From Chloroflexota bacterium (GTDB lineage Bacteria; Chloroflexota; Limnocylindria; Limnocylindrales; CSP1-4): a stretch of 43,088 nucleotides of DNA. The DNA is taken from assembly GCA_016200665.1 (NCBI GenBank), contig JACQEG010000035.1, positions 1-43,088 of the forward strand, written 5' to 3'. The notes beneath the pieces were generated by a model. It was not told the DNA's origin and made no database searches. It saw nothing but the letters and a program-made list of their open reading frames with translations. Below, one piece after another: positions 15,465 to 23,812 of the stretch; position 1 is the first letter of the stretch, and every line of letters begins with the position of its first letter. Position numbers and translations under genes: made by a program.

Positions 15465-15520
15465 GAGTCTCCCAGCGGGACGCTCGCGAGTGGGGGCGGT
15501 ACCTCCGCCGGGAGAGACTC
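15465..15520 (-). promoter_or_regulatory. Leader stem that pairs with the lipoprotein ribosome site
   Basis: In the transcript GAGTCTC pairs with GAGACTC, which belongs to the GGGAGACTC stretch just before ATG 15463; inside the loop GGCGG and CCGCC form a second stem. This would hide the ribosome site. It is 7 + 5 bp, so a chance origin is possible. Confidence 0.35.
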
Positions 15521-15552
15521 CCAACGGCCGTCGCTGGTGACGACCTGGGGGA

Positions 15553-16203
15553 TCAGCCCTCGCTGCCCGTCCCGAACTGGCGATCGCCGGCATCACCCAG
15601 GCCCGGCATGATGTAGCCCTTGTCGTTGAGCTGGCGGTCGAGCGCTGCGGTATAGATCTCGACGTCCGGGTGCGCCTTCGAGACCGCGGCGACGCCCTCC
15701 GGGGCGGCGATCAGGTTGACGAGCTTGATCCGCACCGGCTGGACGGCGCCCCAGCGCTTGAGGACCTCGATGGCGGCCGTGGCCGAGCCGCCGGTCGCGA
15801 GCATCGGGTCGAGGATCAGGCACAGGTCGACCGAGGCCGACGTCGGGAGCTTGTTGTAGTACTCGACCGGGCGCAGGGTCCGCTCGTCCCGGAACAGGCC
15901 CAGGTGCCAGACCTGGGCGGTCGGCATGAGCTCGAGCATCGCGTCGACCATGCCGAGGCCGGCGCGCAGGATCGGGACGAGCCCGATGCGGTCGCCGAGC
16001 TCGTGGCCGTCCATCGTCTCGAGCGGGGTGCGGACCTTGATCGGCCGCAGCCGGGCATCGGCGAGGGCCTCGTAGCCGAGGAGCCACGACAGCTCCCGGA
16101 CGACCTCGCGGAACTTCTTTGGCTCGGTCGTCTCGTCCCGCAGGATGCCGAGCTTGTGCGCGACCGCGGGGTGCGTCGAGACGTGGAGCGTCGGGGTCTC
16201 CAT
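15553..16203 (-). CDS. upp: Uracil phosphoribosyltransferase
   Basis: 216 residues from ATG 16203 ([12 protein letters not shown]), GAGGAGG about 10 nt upstream. It converts uracil and PRPP to UMP in pyrimidine salvage. Family marks: [13 protein letters not shown] at the N-terminus, [31 protein letters not shown], the PRPP loop [17 protein letters not shown], and the C-terminal [12 protein letters not shown](Q)FGT that binds uracil. Length is normal for the family. It is divergent from the asparaginase gene across 86 bp, where GCATCGCGATGC (16230-16241) is a 12-bp palindrome and TAGCAT on the minus strand is a possible -10. Confidence 0.96.
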   Translation of the reverse strand: METPTLHVSTHPAVAHKLGILRDETTEPKKFREVVRELSWLLGYEALADARLRPIKVRTPLETMDGHELGDRIGLVPILRAGLGMVDAMLELMPTAQVWHLGLFRDERTLRPVEYYNKLPTSASVDLCLILDPMLATGGSATAAIEVLKRWGAVQPVRIKLVNLIAAPEGVAAVSKAHPDVEIYTAALDRQLNDKGYIMPGLGDAGDRQFGTGSEG

Positions 16204-16252
16204 GGCGCCATGGCCTCCTCGTTGGGATCGCATCGCGATGCTACATCCCGGT

Positions 16253-16281
16253 TTGACGCGCCGTTCGGCCGTCCGTACCGT
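16253..16281 (+). promoter_or_regulatory. Promoter of the asparaginase gene
   Basis: TTGACG, 17 bp, TACCGT, then 8 nt to the GTG start. A good -35/-10 pair with almost no leader and no ribosome site, so translation is probably leaderless. Confidence 0.6.
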
Positions 16282-16289
16282 TTCCGTTC

Positions 16290-17453
16290 GTGCCCAGCCC
16301 CGACGCTTCCGCAGCCCGTCGTTCGGCGCGCCCGCGAGCGACCCGGGAGCGCGTCCCCGCGGCCCGCCCGCGGCGGGTCGCGACGCCCGTCCTCGTGCGC
16401 GAGATGCGGGGCGACGTCGAGGAGAGCGCCCACCGCGGCGAGGTCGTCGAGGTCGATCTCACGGGCCGGGTCATCCGGGCGATCGGCGATCCCGAGCGCC
16501 TGACGAACCTCCGCTCCGCCGTCAAGCCGTTCGGCCTGATCGCTCTGCTCGAGGCGGGGGGCGATCGGGAGTTCGGGCTCGAGCCGCAGGAGCTGGCGAT
16601 CATGGCCGGCAGCCACTCCGGCGAGGACCTCCACGTCAGGACGCTGCTCGCGCTCTTCCGACGGACGGGCATCAGCCAGGCTGATCTCGGCTGCGGGACG
16701 ATGGTGCCGATGGACGCGCTCACGGCCGCGCGCCTGGCGCGCGACGGCGAGCGCCCCGGCGTGGTCCGCCACATGTGCTCCGGCCAGCACTCCGTGTTCC
16801 TGCTCATGTCCAAGATGGGCGGCTGGTCGCCGAAGGAGTACTGGGCCGACGACCACCCGACCCAGGTGGCTCTCCGCGAGGCCGTCGCGAAGGCCTTCCG
16901 GACGAGCCCGACGCGGCTCGTCACGAGCATCGACGGCTGCGGCATCGCGACCTACGCGTTCGCGCTGCGCGAGATCGCGTGGGCGTTCGCCTGCCTGGCC
17001 GACCCGGATGCGATCCCGACGGGCGATCCGCGCTCGAAGCTCGCCGGCCACTACCGCACGATTCGGGCCGCGATGCTCGCCCACCCGGAGATGGTCGCGG
17101 GCACGCACGACCGCCTCGACACCTCGCTCATGAAGGCGCTCCCCGGCCGCTTCGTCGCGAAGGGCGGCGCCGAGGCCCTCCGCGCCGTCGGGATCCTGCC
17201 GGGCCCGCGCGGCGCCGGCGTCTCGAGCGCCGCGACCGGCCTCGCGCTCAAGATCGAGGATGGCGACGGCTGGGACCGCGCCGCGCCCGCGGCCTTCGTC
17301 GAGGCGCTCCGTCAGGCGGGCGTGCTCGAGGGCCTGCCGCTTCGGGCGCTCGCCCGCTATCACCGACCGCCGACGATGGATTCCCACGGCCGGGTCGCGG
17401 CGGAGGCCATCGCGGACTTCGAGCTGGCCCCGATCGGCGAGCTCGTCAGCTAG
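16290..17453 (+). CDS. L-asparaginase II family (AnsA/thermolabile type)
   Basis: 387 residues, GTG start. It belongs to the Asparaginase_II family, unrelated to the classic E. coli enzymes: [47 protein letters not shown], the [13 protein letters not shown] block (usually CSGKHA), [12 protein letters not shown], and [10 protein letters not shown]. It hydrolyses asparagine to aspartate and ammonia, probably in the cytosol since no signal peptide is seen. The first 25 residues are Arg/Ala/Pro-rich and may be partly untranslated if a later start is used. It has no obvious operon partners. Confidence 0.85.
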   Translation: MPSPDASAARRSARPRATRERVPAARPRRVATPVLVREMRGDVEESAHRGEVVEVDLTGRVIRAIGDPERLTNLRSAVKPFGLIALLEAGGDREFGLEPQELAIMAGSHSGEDLHVRTLLALFRRTGISQADLGCGTMVPMDALTAARLARDGERPGVVRHMCSGQHSVFLLMSKMGGWSPKEYWADDHPTQVALREAVAKAFRTSPTRLVTSIDGCGIATYAFALREIAWAFACLADPDAIPTGDPRSKLAGHYRTIRAAMLAHPEMVAGTHDRLDTSLMKALPGRFVAKGGAEALRAVGILPGPRGAGVSSAATGLALKIEDGDGWDRAAPAAFVEALRQAGVLEGLPLRALARYHRPPTMDSHGRVAAEAIADFELAPIGELVS

Positions 17454-17543
17454 CGGCTCCGGCCTTCCGAGCCGCGCTGGGCCTCCCATGCGCGCTGGGT
17501 CGCCGATGCGCGCCGAACCGCGACCGGCGACACTCTCCGTGGC

Positions 17544-18863
17544 ATGACCGCGGCGATGGATCCCCACAGCGTCCTCGGGCTTCAGCCGGGCGCGAGCCAG
17601 GCCGAGATCAAGCGCGCCTACCGCCGCCTGGCCAAGGCCCTCCATCCCGACTCGGCCGGGGAGCGATCGCTGCCCGCCTTCCTCGCGGTCCAGGACGCGT
17701 ATGAGCGCCTCACGGGCACGAAGGTGCGGACGGTTCGACCGACCGGCCCGCCCGCGGCCCCGGCCGCGAGCGGCGGCCCGTTTCGGGAGCCCTGGCGGGC
17801 GGACCCGGCGCGAGCGCGGGCAGCTCGCGAGCAGGCGCGCACGCGCAGTCGCGGCACCCCGGGAACGGGACCGGGCACCGGCGGCACCACCACGGGCTCG
17901 GGACCGAGCGACTGGTCCCGGGCCGAGCAGCGCGCTCGTCCGACATCGGGCCCCGAACGGCGGGCGGGGGCGACCGGACGAGCACCCGGCGGGCGGGCCG
18001 CCCGCGAATCCGCCACGACCGATGCACCCGGCACCCCCGCCGGTGGCCAGGCCGGCCGACGGCGTCGACCGGCCCGCAAGGCCACGATGGGCTCGACGAG
18101 CTACGACGAGGCCCGCGAGGCGACCGATCCCCGATGGGGCGGCGCGTCCTGGTACGGCCCGACCACCGGCGAGTACTGGATCGTGAATCCCCGCGAGTAC
18201 GCAGATCCGAGGAAGCACGGACCGGGCTACTCCAGCCGGCAGCAGACGGGGCCCGGCGACGCCGCGGAGCCAGGACTCGACGAACCGGCTCCCGACGAGG
18301 CACCGCCTCACGCACCCGACCGACCGATCGCGGGCCCGATGAACGAGGACACGTCGGCGAGGTCGGCGGAGGCCGCGACGCCGCCAGGGCAGCCCGCGGT
18401 CGAGCCGTTCATCGACTCGATCATCCGACCGGGACCCTCCGATCCGCTGCGCCGGCTCGGCCTCGTCCTTCTCGCCTGGGCGCCCGTCGGGATCGCGGCG
18501 GCGGCCGTCCTCGGCCAGCTGACCGGCTGCGCGTCGTTCTCGGCCGCCTGCGACGGGACCGACCCCTTCCTGCCGTGGGTCGCCCAGGCGATCCTCGTCG
18601 GCCTGTTGCTGGTCGCGCCAGCGCTCGCACGGATCTTCGCCGCGGGGACGTTCGGCTTGATCGTCGGGCTCGTGCCGGCCACGGCGCTCGTCCTTGCCCT
18701 CGGCGGGGGCGGCTCCTCGGCGGCGCCGGCGGTCCTTGCCGCGGTGCTGGCGATCGCATGGGTCCTCGGTGCCGGGTGGGGCCTCAGGCGGCTCTTGCCG
18801 GCCCTCGCCGCGGACCACCGCCCCACCGGCGCCGGAACTCCGCAGGGGCGAGGGACGCCGTGA
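17544..18863 (+). CDS. Membrane-anchored J-domain protein
   Basis: 439 residues. The N-terminal J domain (DPHSVLGLQPGASQAEIKRAYRRLAKALHPD, HPD loop present) recruits and stimulates DnaK. A long Pro/Ala/Arg/Gly-rich disordered linker follows, then a conserved-looking block DPRWGGASWYGPTTGEYWIVNPREYADPRKHG (about 195-225), a second acidic linker, and four predicted membrane helices (LGLVLLAWAPVGIAAAAVLG; WVAQAILVGLLLVAPALA; GTFGLIVGLVPATALVLAL; AAPAVLAAVLAIAWVLGAG). It lacks the DnaJ Cys-rich zinc domain. It may bring DnaK to the membrane. Its stop overlaps the next gene as GTGA. Start could also be ATG 17556. Confidence 0.85.
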   Translation: MTAAMDPHSVLGLQPGASQAEIKRAYRRLAKALHPDSAGERSLPAFLAVQDAYERLTGTKVRTVRPTGPPAAPAASGGPFREPWRADPARARAAREQARTRSRGTPGTGPGTGGTTTGSGPSDWSRAEQRARPTSGPERRAGATGRAPGGRAARESATTDAPGTPAGGQAGRRRRPARKATMGSTSYDEAREATDPRWGGASWYGPTTGEYWIVNPREYADPRKHGPGYSSRQQTGPGDAAEPGLDEPAPDEAPPHAPDRPIAGPMNEDTSARSAEAATPPGQPAVEPFIDSIIRPGPSDPLRRLGLVLLAWAPVGIAAAAVLGQLTGCASFSAACDGTDPFLPWVAQAILVGLLLVAPALARIFAAGTFGLIVGLVPATALVLALGGGGSSAAPAVLAAVLAIAWVLGAGWGLRRLLPALAADHRPTGAGTPQGRGTP

Positions 18864-19657
18864 CCGCGGGCGAGAGCCGACATCGCGCCGGTGACCTCTC
18901 CCGCGCGGCGCAGGAGTACCTCATGGTCCTCCGGACGCTGTCGGGCAACGACGCCCGCATCACCGCGGCCGTCGTGGCCCGGCGCCTCGGGGTGAGCACC
19001 CAGGCCGCGAGCGAGATGCTCCGCCGGCTGGCCCACGACGGTCTCGTGGCCGGCCCGCCGCCGAGCACCGCCCCGCCAGCGACCGGCAAGACGTCACGAA
19101 GCGCCTCCGGCCGCGAGCTCCACCTCACCAGCGCGGGCCGGGCCGCCGCCGACGCCATCTTCCGGCGCCACGCCCTCTGCGAGTGGCTGCTGAGCGAGAT
19201 CGTCGGGCTCGGCTGGGCCGAGTCGGACAGGGAGGCGGAGCGCCTCCAGGCAGCGATCTCGCCGCAGGTGGAGGCCCGCCTCGACGACCTGCTCGGCCAT
19301 CCCGAGACCTGCCCGCACGGCAACCCGATCGATCTGGAGACCGCGCGCCGCCGTCCCGCCGGCGTGCCCCTCTCGACGATCCCGGCGGGGGAGCGCGCCA
19401 CGATCTACCGGGTCACCGAGGAGGCCGAGGAAGACTCCGGGCTCCTGGGCTACCTCGAGGCCCGCGGCCTGCGACCCGGCGCCGCCGTGGCGATCCTTGC
19501 CCGCTCCGAGTCGCTCGACTCCCTGACGCTCGACGGCCCCCTCGGGCGGGCGACGCTCGGCCTGCGACCGGCATCGCTCATCCGGGTCCTCCGGGGCGAC
19601 GTCGACGCCGCTCTCTTCCACCGGGTGAACGTTTCCGGCCGCGCCGTCGTCGGATAG
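18860..19657 (+). CDS. DtxR/MntR-family metal-dependent regulator, ligand set altered
   Basis: 265 residues from the GTG that overlaps the J-protein stop; the 507-aa ORF start upstream is a shadow. Order: winged HTH (SRAAQEYLMVLRTL, ITAAVVARRLGVSTQAASEMLRRLAHDGLV), a linker insertion of about 20 residues (PPSTAPPATGK), dimerisation helix (RRHALCEWLLSEIVGLGW, EAERLQAAISPQVEARLDDLLGHPETCPHGNPI), and a C-terminal FeoA/SH3-like domain (IPAGERATIYRV, LLGYLEARGLRPGA). The family senses Fe or Mn. The normal helix end E-H is Q-A here (LQAAIS), and the DtxR His98 position is Asp, so metal binding may be changed. Function is likely regulatory, metal uncertain. Confidence 0.83.
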   Translation: MTAGESRHRAGDLSRAAQEYLMVLRTLSGNDARITAAVVARRLGVSTQAASEMLRRLAHDGLVAGPPPSTAPPATGKTSRSASGRELHLTSAGRAAADAIFRRHALCEWLLSEIVGLGWAESDREAERLQAAISPQVEARLDDLLGHPETCPHGNPIDLETARRRPAGVPLSTIPAGERATIYRVTEEAEEDSGLLGYLEARGLRPGAAVAILARSESLDSLTLDGPLGRATLGLRPASLIRVLRGDVDAALFHRVNVSGRAVVG

Positions 19658-19714
19658 CACGACCGGGCTCCAACCCGGCATGCTCGCGAGGATGGCAGGG
19701 TGGAGGTCGCGATC

Positions 19715-20221
19715 GTGACCCAGCGGGCCGTCGACGTCGGCGACCTCGTCATGGCCCGGGTCGGCGACGCGTATCGGCTCGCCCGAGCGATCCTCCTGGA
19801 CGATGGGGAGGCCGAGGACGCGGTCCAGGAAGCGTCCCTGACCGCCTGGCGGAAGCAGGGCTCGCTCCGAGACCCATCTGCCTTCGACGCCTGGTTCGAT
19901 CGGATCCTCGTCAACCAGTGCCGCGACCAGCTCCGACGCCGCAAGCGCTCGGTCCGGATCGCAACCCCGATCGTCGCGCTCGATCCGCCCGACACGGGCA
20001 GTGACCCGGCCCGCGGCGATGCCGACCCGGACCTCGACCTGGCGCTCGCCGCGCTCGACCTCGATCACCGGGTCGTCGTCGTCATGCGCTACTGGCAGGA
20101 CCGCGCGGTTGAGGACATCGCCACTCGGCTGGGGATTCCCGCCGGCACCGTGAAGTCGCGCCTGCATCACGCCATGCGCTCGCTGCGCGCGAGCCTGGAG
20201 GCCAGCCATGGACGATCGTGA
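19715..20221 (+). CDS. ECF-type sigma factor (second pair)
   Basis: 168 residues from GTG 19715, with GGTGGAGG about 7 nt upstream; GTG 19700 is the longer option. Region 2: VMARVGDAYRLARAILLDDGEAEDAVQEASLTAWRK, FDAWFDRILVNQCRDQLRRRKR. Region 4: ALDLDHRVVVVMRYWQDRAVEDIATRLGIPAGTVKSRLHHAMRSLRASL. It would direct RNA polymerase to a small regulon when freed from its partner. The next gene begins inside its last 14 bases and encodes a single-pass membrane protein with an unusual exterior, making this a sigma/anti-sigma pair like the one at 1975-3539. The two sigma factors are not close copies. Confidence 0.9.
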   Translation: MTQRAVDVGDLVMARVGDAYRLARAILLDDGEAEDAVQEASLTAWRKQGSLRDPSAFDAWFDRILVNQCRDQLRRRKRSVRIATPIVALDPPDTGSDPARGDADPDLDLALAALDLDHRVVVVMRYWQDRAVEDIATRLGIPAGTVKSRLHHAMRSLRASLEASHGRS

Positions 20222-21368
20222 CCTCGAGGCGCGCCTCAGCGCGCACCTCCACCGCCGCCTCGATGACGCCCAGCCGCCGGCCGAGCTCGCGGCCAGTGTC
20301 GCCCAGGGCTTCGCGACCCAGCCGCGCCGGATCGGCCTCCCGGGCCTCGGCGTCCACAGCCCGATGCGGATCGGTTTCTCGCTGACCGCCGTCGCGGTTG
20401 CGGTGGCCGTGCTCGCCGTCGCGGCCTCGAGCCTCGGGTTTCACCTGGGCCCGAACGTCGGGAACGGGCCATCACCGAGCCCGACTGCAGCTCCGGTCGA
20501 ACGCACCTTCATCGTGCTCCCGCCGACTCCGCAAGTGCCGGCGAAGCCGGAGGCGATCGTCGCGGGCGACGTGTTGGCTGCCCGCCTGCGGGCCCTCGGC
20601 ATCGGCACATTCACCATGAGCGGCGGCTACGGCATGACCTTCACGTTCTTCGACGCGCCGGGCGGCCCCGGACCCACGGATGACACCGTCCGCGCGGTCC
20701 TGGCTGCCCCGGGCGTCGCCCAGTTCATCCCGATCCCCACCGGTGATCCGACCGTCTCGGCCGGCCAGACGCTGCCGCACCCGTACCCGGTGCTGTTCGG
20801 GAACGAGGGCATTGCGAGCGTTCGCGAGGGCACCGACCAGAACGGGAACGCGGCGCTGAACATCAACCTCGTGCCGGCGGCGACGCGGCTCTTCGCCGAC
20901 TACACGACGAACCACATCGGCGACCAGCTCGCGATCGTCATCGACGGGCGGGTGGCCTCCGCCCCGATCATCCAGAGTGCGATCGCCGGTGGGGACGTCC
21001 AGGTCTCGAACGACTCGTCAACCATCGGGATCGCGCTCGCTGCCCAGCTCCGCGCCATCCTGATCGGCGGCTCGTTGCCCGAAGCGTGGCGCGGCGCGCC
21101 GGTCCCGAAGATCATCACCCGGGAGGCTGCGGCTGCACTGGCGCTGGCCGAGCCGGGCGCGACCGACCTCCTGTACGCCCAGGCCGATGCCGAGCTGGTG
21201 AGCGGCCAATGGCGGGCGGTCTGGAGCATCGGGGTCGGGGGGTCGTTTCCAGACTTCCCCTGCACGGAGTCGCCCTCGCCATGCCCGATCGCCGGAGTCG
21301 AGGTCGTGAAGATCGATGCGGTCGACGGCGTCGTGATCGGGCACGAACCGGGCGGCCCGACGCCCTAG
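20208..21368 (+). CDS. Membrane anti-sigma-like protein with SecD P1-like ectodomain
   Basis: 386 residues, start overlaps the sigma gene by 14 nt. Cytoplasmic N-terminus (DRDLEARLSAHLHRRLDDAQPPAELAASVAQGF), a membrane helix (GFSLTAVAVAVAVLAVAASSLGF, about 55-77), a Ser/Pro linker, then a domain of about 200 residues resembling the periplasmic P1 region of SecD: VLAARLRALGIGTFTMSGG matches the 'Rv.alG' base part, and ALNINLVPAATRLFADYTTNHIGDQLAIVIDGRVASAPIIQ and the AQLRAILIGGSLPEA end match the P1 head. A shorter unrelated tail with two Cys follows (FPCTESPSPCP). Anti-sigma role is inferred from order and topology; no zinc motif is seen. Confidence 0.78.
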   Translation: MDDRDLEARLSAHLHRRLDDAQPPAELAASVAQGFATQPRRIGLPGLGVHSPMRIGFSLTAVAVAVAVLAVAASSLGFHLGPNVGNGPSPSPTAAPVERTFIVLPPTPQVPAKPEAIVAGDVLAARLRALGIGTFTMSGGYGMTFTFFDAPGGPGPTDDTVRAVLAAPGVAQFIPIPTGDPTVSAGQTLPHPYPVLFGNEGIASVREGTDQNGNAALNINLVPAATRLFADYTTNHIGDQLAIVIDGRVASAPIIQSAIAGGDVQVSNDSSTIGIALAAQLRAILIGGSLPEAWRGAPVPKIITREAAAALALAEPGATDLLYAQADAELVSGQWRAVWSIGVGGSFPDFPCTESPSPCPIAGVEVVKIDAVDGVVIGHEPGGPTP

Positions 21369-21397
21369 CTCGGGAAGGTGGTCCGGTCCGGGGCCGG

Positions 21398-21403
21398 TAG
21401 ACT
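21398..21403 (+). promoter_or_regulatory. -10 hexamer TAGACT of a leaderless gltX promoter
   Basis: TAGACT is followed by exactly six bases and the GTG start of gltX. No ribosome site and no clear -35. Confidence 0.4.
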
Positions 21404-21409
21404 CGGCCT

Positions 21410-22909
21410 GTGACCGAGACTCGCGTTCGCATCGCGCCGAGCCCGACCGGGCCGCTCCACATCGGGACGGCGCGGACGGCGCTGTTCAACTACCTCTTCG
21501 CGCGCCGGACGGGCGGGACCTTCATCCTGCGGCTGGAGGACACCGACGTCGCCCGGAGCACCGTGGCGTTCGAGGAGGACATCCTCACGGGTCTCCACTG
21601 GCTCGGGATCCAGTGGGACGAGGGGCCCGACAGCGCCGGCGGCGAGGACCGCGGGCCATACGGTCCGTATCGCCAGATGCAGCGCCGCGAGCGCTACGAC
21701 GAGGCGGCTCGCGACCTCCTGGCCCGCGACCTCGCCTACCCCTGCTATTGCACGGCCGAGGAGCTCGAGGCCGATCGGAAGGCCCACGAGGCAGCTCACG
21801 AGCCGCCGCGATACGTCGGTCGATGCGCGAATCTCACCGCCGAGACGCGTGCCGCGAAGGAGGCGAGCGGCCTCCGCGGCGCCCTGCGCTTCCGCGTCCC
21901 GCCCGGCGTCGTGGCGTTCGACGATCTCGTCCGGGGCCACGTCGAGATCGATGCCTTCAACCTCGGCGGCGACTTCGTCATCGTCCGCAGCGACGGCACG
22001 CCGCTGTATCACTTCGTCGTGGTCGTCGACGACGCGGCGATGGACATCAGCCACGTCATCCGCGGCGAGGACCATCTGTCGAACACGCCGAAGCACATCC
22101 TGCTGTTCCGGGCGCTCGGCCACGACGTGCCGGCGTTTGCCCACCTGCCGCTGATCCTCAACCCGGACCGGACCAAGATGTCGAAGCGGAAGAGCCAGAC
22201 CGCGATCAGCGACTACCTCGCCCAGGGCTTCATCCGCGAGGCCCTCGTCAACTACCTCGCGCTGCTGGGCTGGTCGACTGGCACCGAGGAGGAGATCCTC
22301 TCGCTCGACGAGCTCTCCGCGCGCTTCGACCTCGAGCACGTCCAGAAGGGCGGCGCGGTCTTCGATCGCGAGCGCCTCGAGTGGCTGAACGGCCAGTGGA
22401 TCCGGAAGCTCGAGCCGGACGACCTCATCGAGCGACTCGAGCCGTTCCTCCAGCGCGAGCTCGACGCCGGGCGGATCGACCGGCTGCCCGATCCCGAGGA
22501 GCTGCGCGGTCTCCTGCCGATCGTCCAGGAGCGGCTGCCGCGACTCGACGCGGTCGGCGACCTCGTCGGCTTCCTGTGGGTCGACGACCTGCGGCCGGAT
22601 CCCGCGCTGCTCGTCCCGAAGCGCTGGGACGCGGCGACGACCCGCGACGGCCTCGCCACTGCTCGCGAGACGATCGCCGCGACGGTCGGCGCGGTGACCT
22701 TCGAGGCCGACGAGCTGGAACCGCCTTTGCGCGCCCTCGCCGAGGCTCGCGGCTGGAAGGTCGGCGACCTGTTCATGGCGATCCGTGTCGCCGTCACCGG
22801 ACGGACCGCGACGCCGCCCTTGTTCGACACGCTCGTCGCGCTCGGTCGCGACCGCACGCTCGCCCGGCTCGATCGCGCGATCGAGCTCCTGACCGACGTG
22901 CCCGGGTAG
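21410..22909 (+). CDS. gltX: Glutamyl-tRNA synthetase
   Basis: 499 residues, GTG start (MTETRVRIAPSPTGPLHIG). Class I aminoacyl-tRNA synthetase: the HIGH-type motif is PLHIGTARTALFNYLFAR and the KMSKS loop is TKMSKRKSQTA. Between them are FILRLEDTD, YCTAEELE, LRFRVP and HVIRGEDHLSNTPKHI, typical of bacterial GluRS; the C-terminal helical anticodon domain ends near LDRAIELLTDVPG. It charges tRNA-Glu with glutamate. It is non-discriminating or discriminating - not decidable from sequence alone. Length is normal. Confidence 0.97.
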   Translation: MTETRVRIAPSPTGPLHIGTARTALFNYLFARRTGGTFILRLEDTDVARSTVAFEEDILTGLHWLGIQWDEGPDSAGGEDRGPYGPYRQMQRRERYDEAARDLLARDLAYPCYCTAEELEADRKAHEAAHEPPRYVGRCANLTAETRAAKEASGLRGALRFRVPPGVVAFDDLVRGHVEIDAFNLGGDFVIVRSDGTPLYHFVVVVDDAAMDISHVIRGEDHLSNTPKHILLFRALGHDVPAFAHLPLILNPDRTKMSKRKSQTAISDYLAQGFIREALVNYLALLGWSTGTEEEILSLDELSARFDLEHVQKGGAVFDRERLEWLNGQWIRKLEPDDLIERLEPFLQRELDAGRIDRLPDPEELRGLLPIVQERLPRLDAVGDLVGFLWVDDLRPDPALLVPKRWDAATTRDGLATARETIAATVGAVTFEADELEPPLRALAEARGWKVGDLFMAIRVAVTGRTATPPLFDTLVALGRDRTLARLDRAIELLTDVPG

Positions 22910-22930
22910 TCACGCCAGGAGGCATCCGCC

Positions 22931-23344
22931 ATGTCGATCACCCACGCCGAGGTCCGGGCCTGGCTCGACCGCTACGTCGAGGCCTGGCAGAGCTACGACC
23001 GAGCCGCCGTGGAGGCCCTGTTCGCCGAGGACGCCGAGTACCGCTACCACCCCTGGGACGAGCCGGTCCGTGGCCGCGACGCGATCGTCCACGACTGGCT
23101 CAACCCCGGCGGGAGTGCCGACGGGCGCGACAAGCCCGGCACGTGGAGCGCCTACTACGAGCCCTATGTCGGCAATGGCAACCGGGCGGTCGCCATCGGC
23201 GAGTCGATCTACTACGCCGACGCATCGCAATCGAACGAGCTGCGCCACTACTGGAACATCTGGACGATCGAGTTCGACGAGGCCGGCCGCTGCACGAGCT
23301 TCGTCGAGTACTTCATGCAGCGGAAGAAGCCGGCGGCTTCGTAG
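22931..23344 (+). CDS. SnoaL-like/NTF2-fold protein
   Basis: 137 residues from ATG 22931, AGGAGG 9 nt upstream. NTF2-fold pattern of the SnoaL group: EVRAWLDRYVEAWQSYDRAAVEALFAEDAEYRYHPW, VRGRDAIVHDWL, NRAVAIGESIYYAD, YWNIWTIEFDEAGRCTSFVEYFMQ. Such proteins bind or convert small hydrophobic molecules, or are orphan cone-fold domains. It begins 21 nt after gltX on the same strand and precedes a VOC protein. Substrate unknown. Confidence 0.82.
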   Translation: MSITHAEVRAWLDRYVEAWQSYDRAAVEALFAEDAEYRYHPWDEPVRGRDAIVHDWLNPGGSADGRDKPGTWSAYYEPYVGNGNRAVAIGESIYYADASQSNELRHYWNIWTIEFDEAGRCTSFVEYFMQRKKPAAS

Positions 23345-23354
23345 GATTCGCGTG

Positions 23355-23735
23355 ATGCTCGGAGACCAGCCGGTGTACCCGATCCTGCTCTCGACCGACA
23401 TGGCGGCGAGTCGGGCGTTCTACCACGATCGCCTCGGGCTCCAGGTCCTTGGCGAGACCGAGGAGCGGATCGTCCTGAAGTGCGGCGACGGCACGCGCCT
23501 CCTGATCTCGCGGAGCACCGTCGGCACGAGCGACACCCAGACCCAGGTCGCGTGGCGCGTGCCGGACATCCGCGCGGCGATCGCCGACCTCCGGGCGCGC
23601 GGCGTCACGATCCAGGAGTACCGCCCGCCCGATCCCGTGACGGACGACGGCGTTGCGGATATGGGCCACTCCTGGGCAGCCTGGTTCGTCGACCCGGACG
23701 GCAACGTCCTGTCCGTGATCCAGCCGAAGCCGTGA
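23355..23735 (+). CDS. VOC-superfamily (glyoxalase/dioxygenase-like) protein
   Basis: 126 residues. Start taken at ATG 23355 (MLGDQPVYPILLSTD), with GTG 23352 in the same frame directly before it; the 221-aa ORF is a read-through of the previous gene in another frame. Paired beta-alpha-beta-beta-beta modules: DMAASRAFYHDRLGLQVL, DGTRLLISRS, QVAWRVPDIRAAIADLRARGVTIQEY, AAWFVDPDGNVLSVIQ. The C-terminal Asp-x-Asp-Gly-Asn turn is typical. Metal ligands are not certain. It may act in small-molecule detoxification; substrate unknown. Confidence 0.83.
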   Translation: MLGDQPVYPILLSTDMAASRAFYHDRLGLQVLGETEERIVLKCGDGTRLLISRSTVGTSDTQTQVAWRVPDIRAAIADLRARGVTIQEYRPPDPVTDDGVADMGHSWAAWFVDPDGNVLSVIQPKP

Positions 23736-23812
23736 TCCCGGCGGCGGACGTTCGCGGAGCCCCAGGGGATCGGCCAATTCGGCGTTAACAATCGTGGCTA
23801 TGCTCAGCGGAG

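Noticed and set aside
15816-18818. 1000-aa minus-strand ORF
   Set aside because: It is antisense to upp, asparaginase and the J-protein gene; Arg/Gly/Pro-rich, without motifs. A GC-rich shadow frame.
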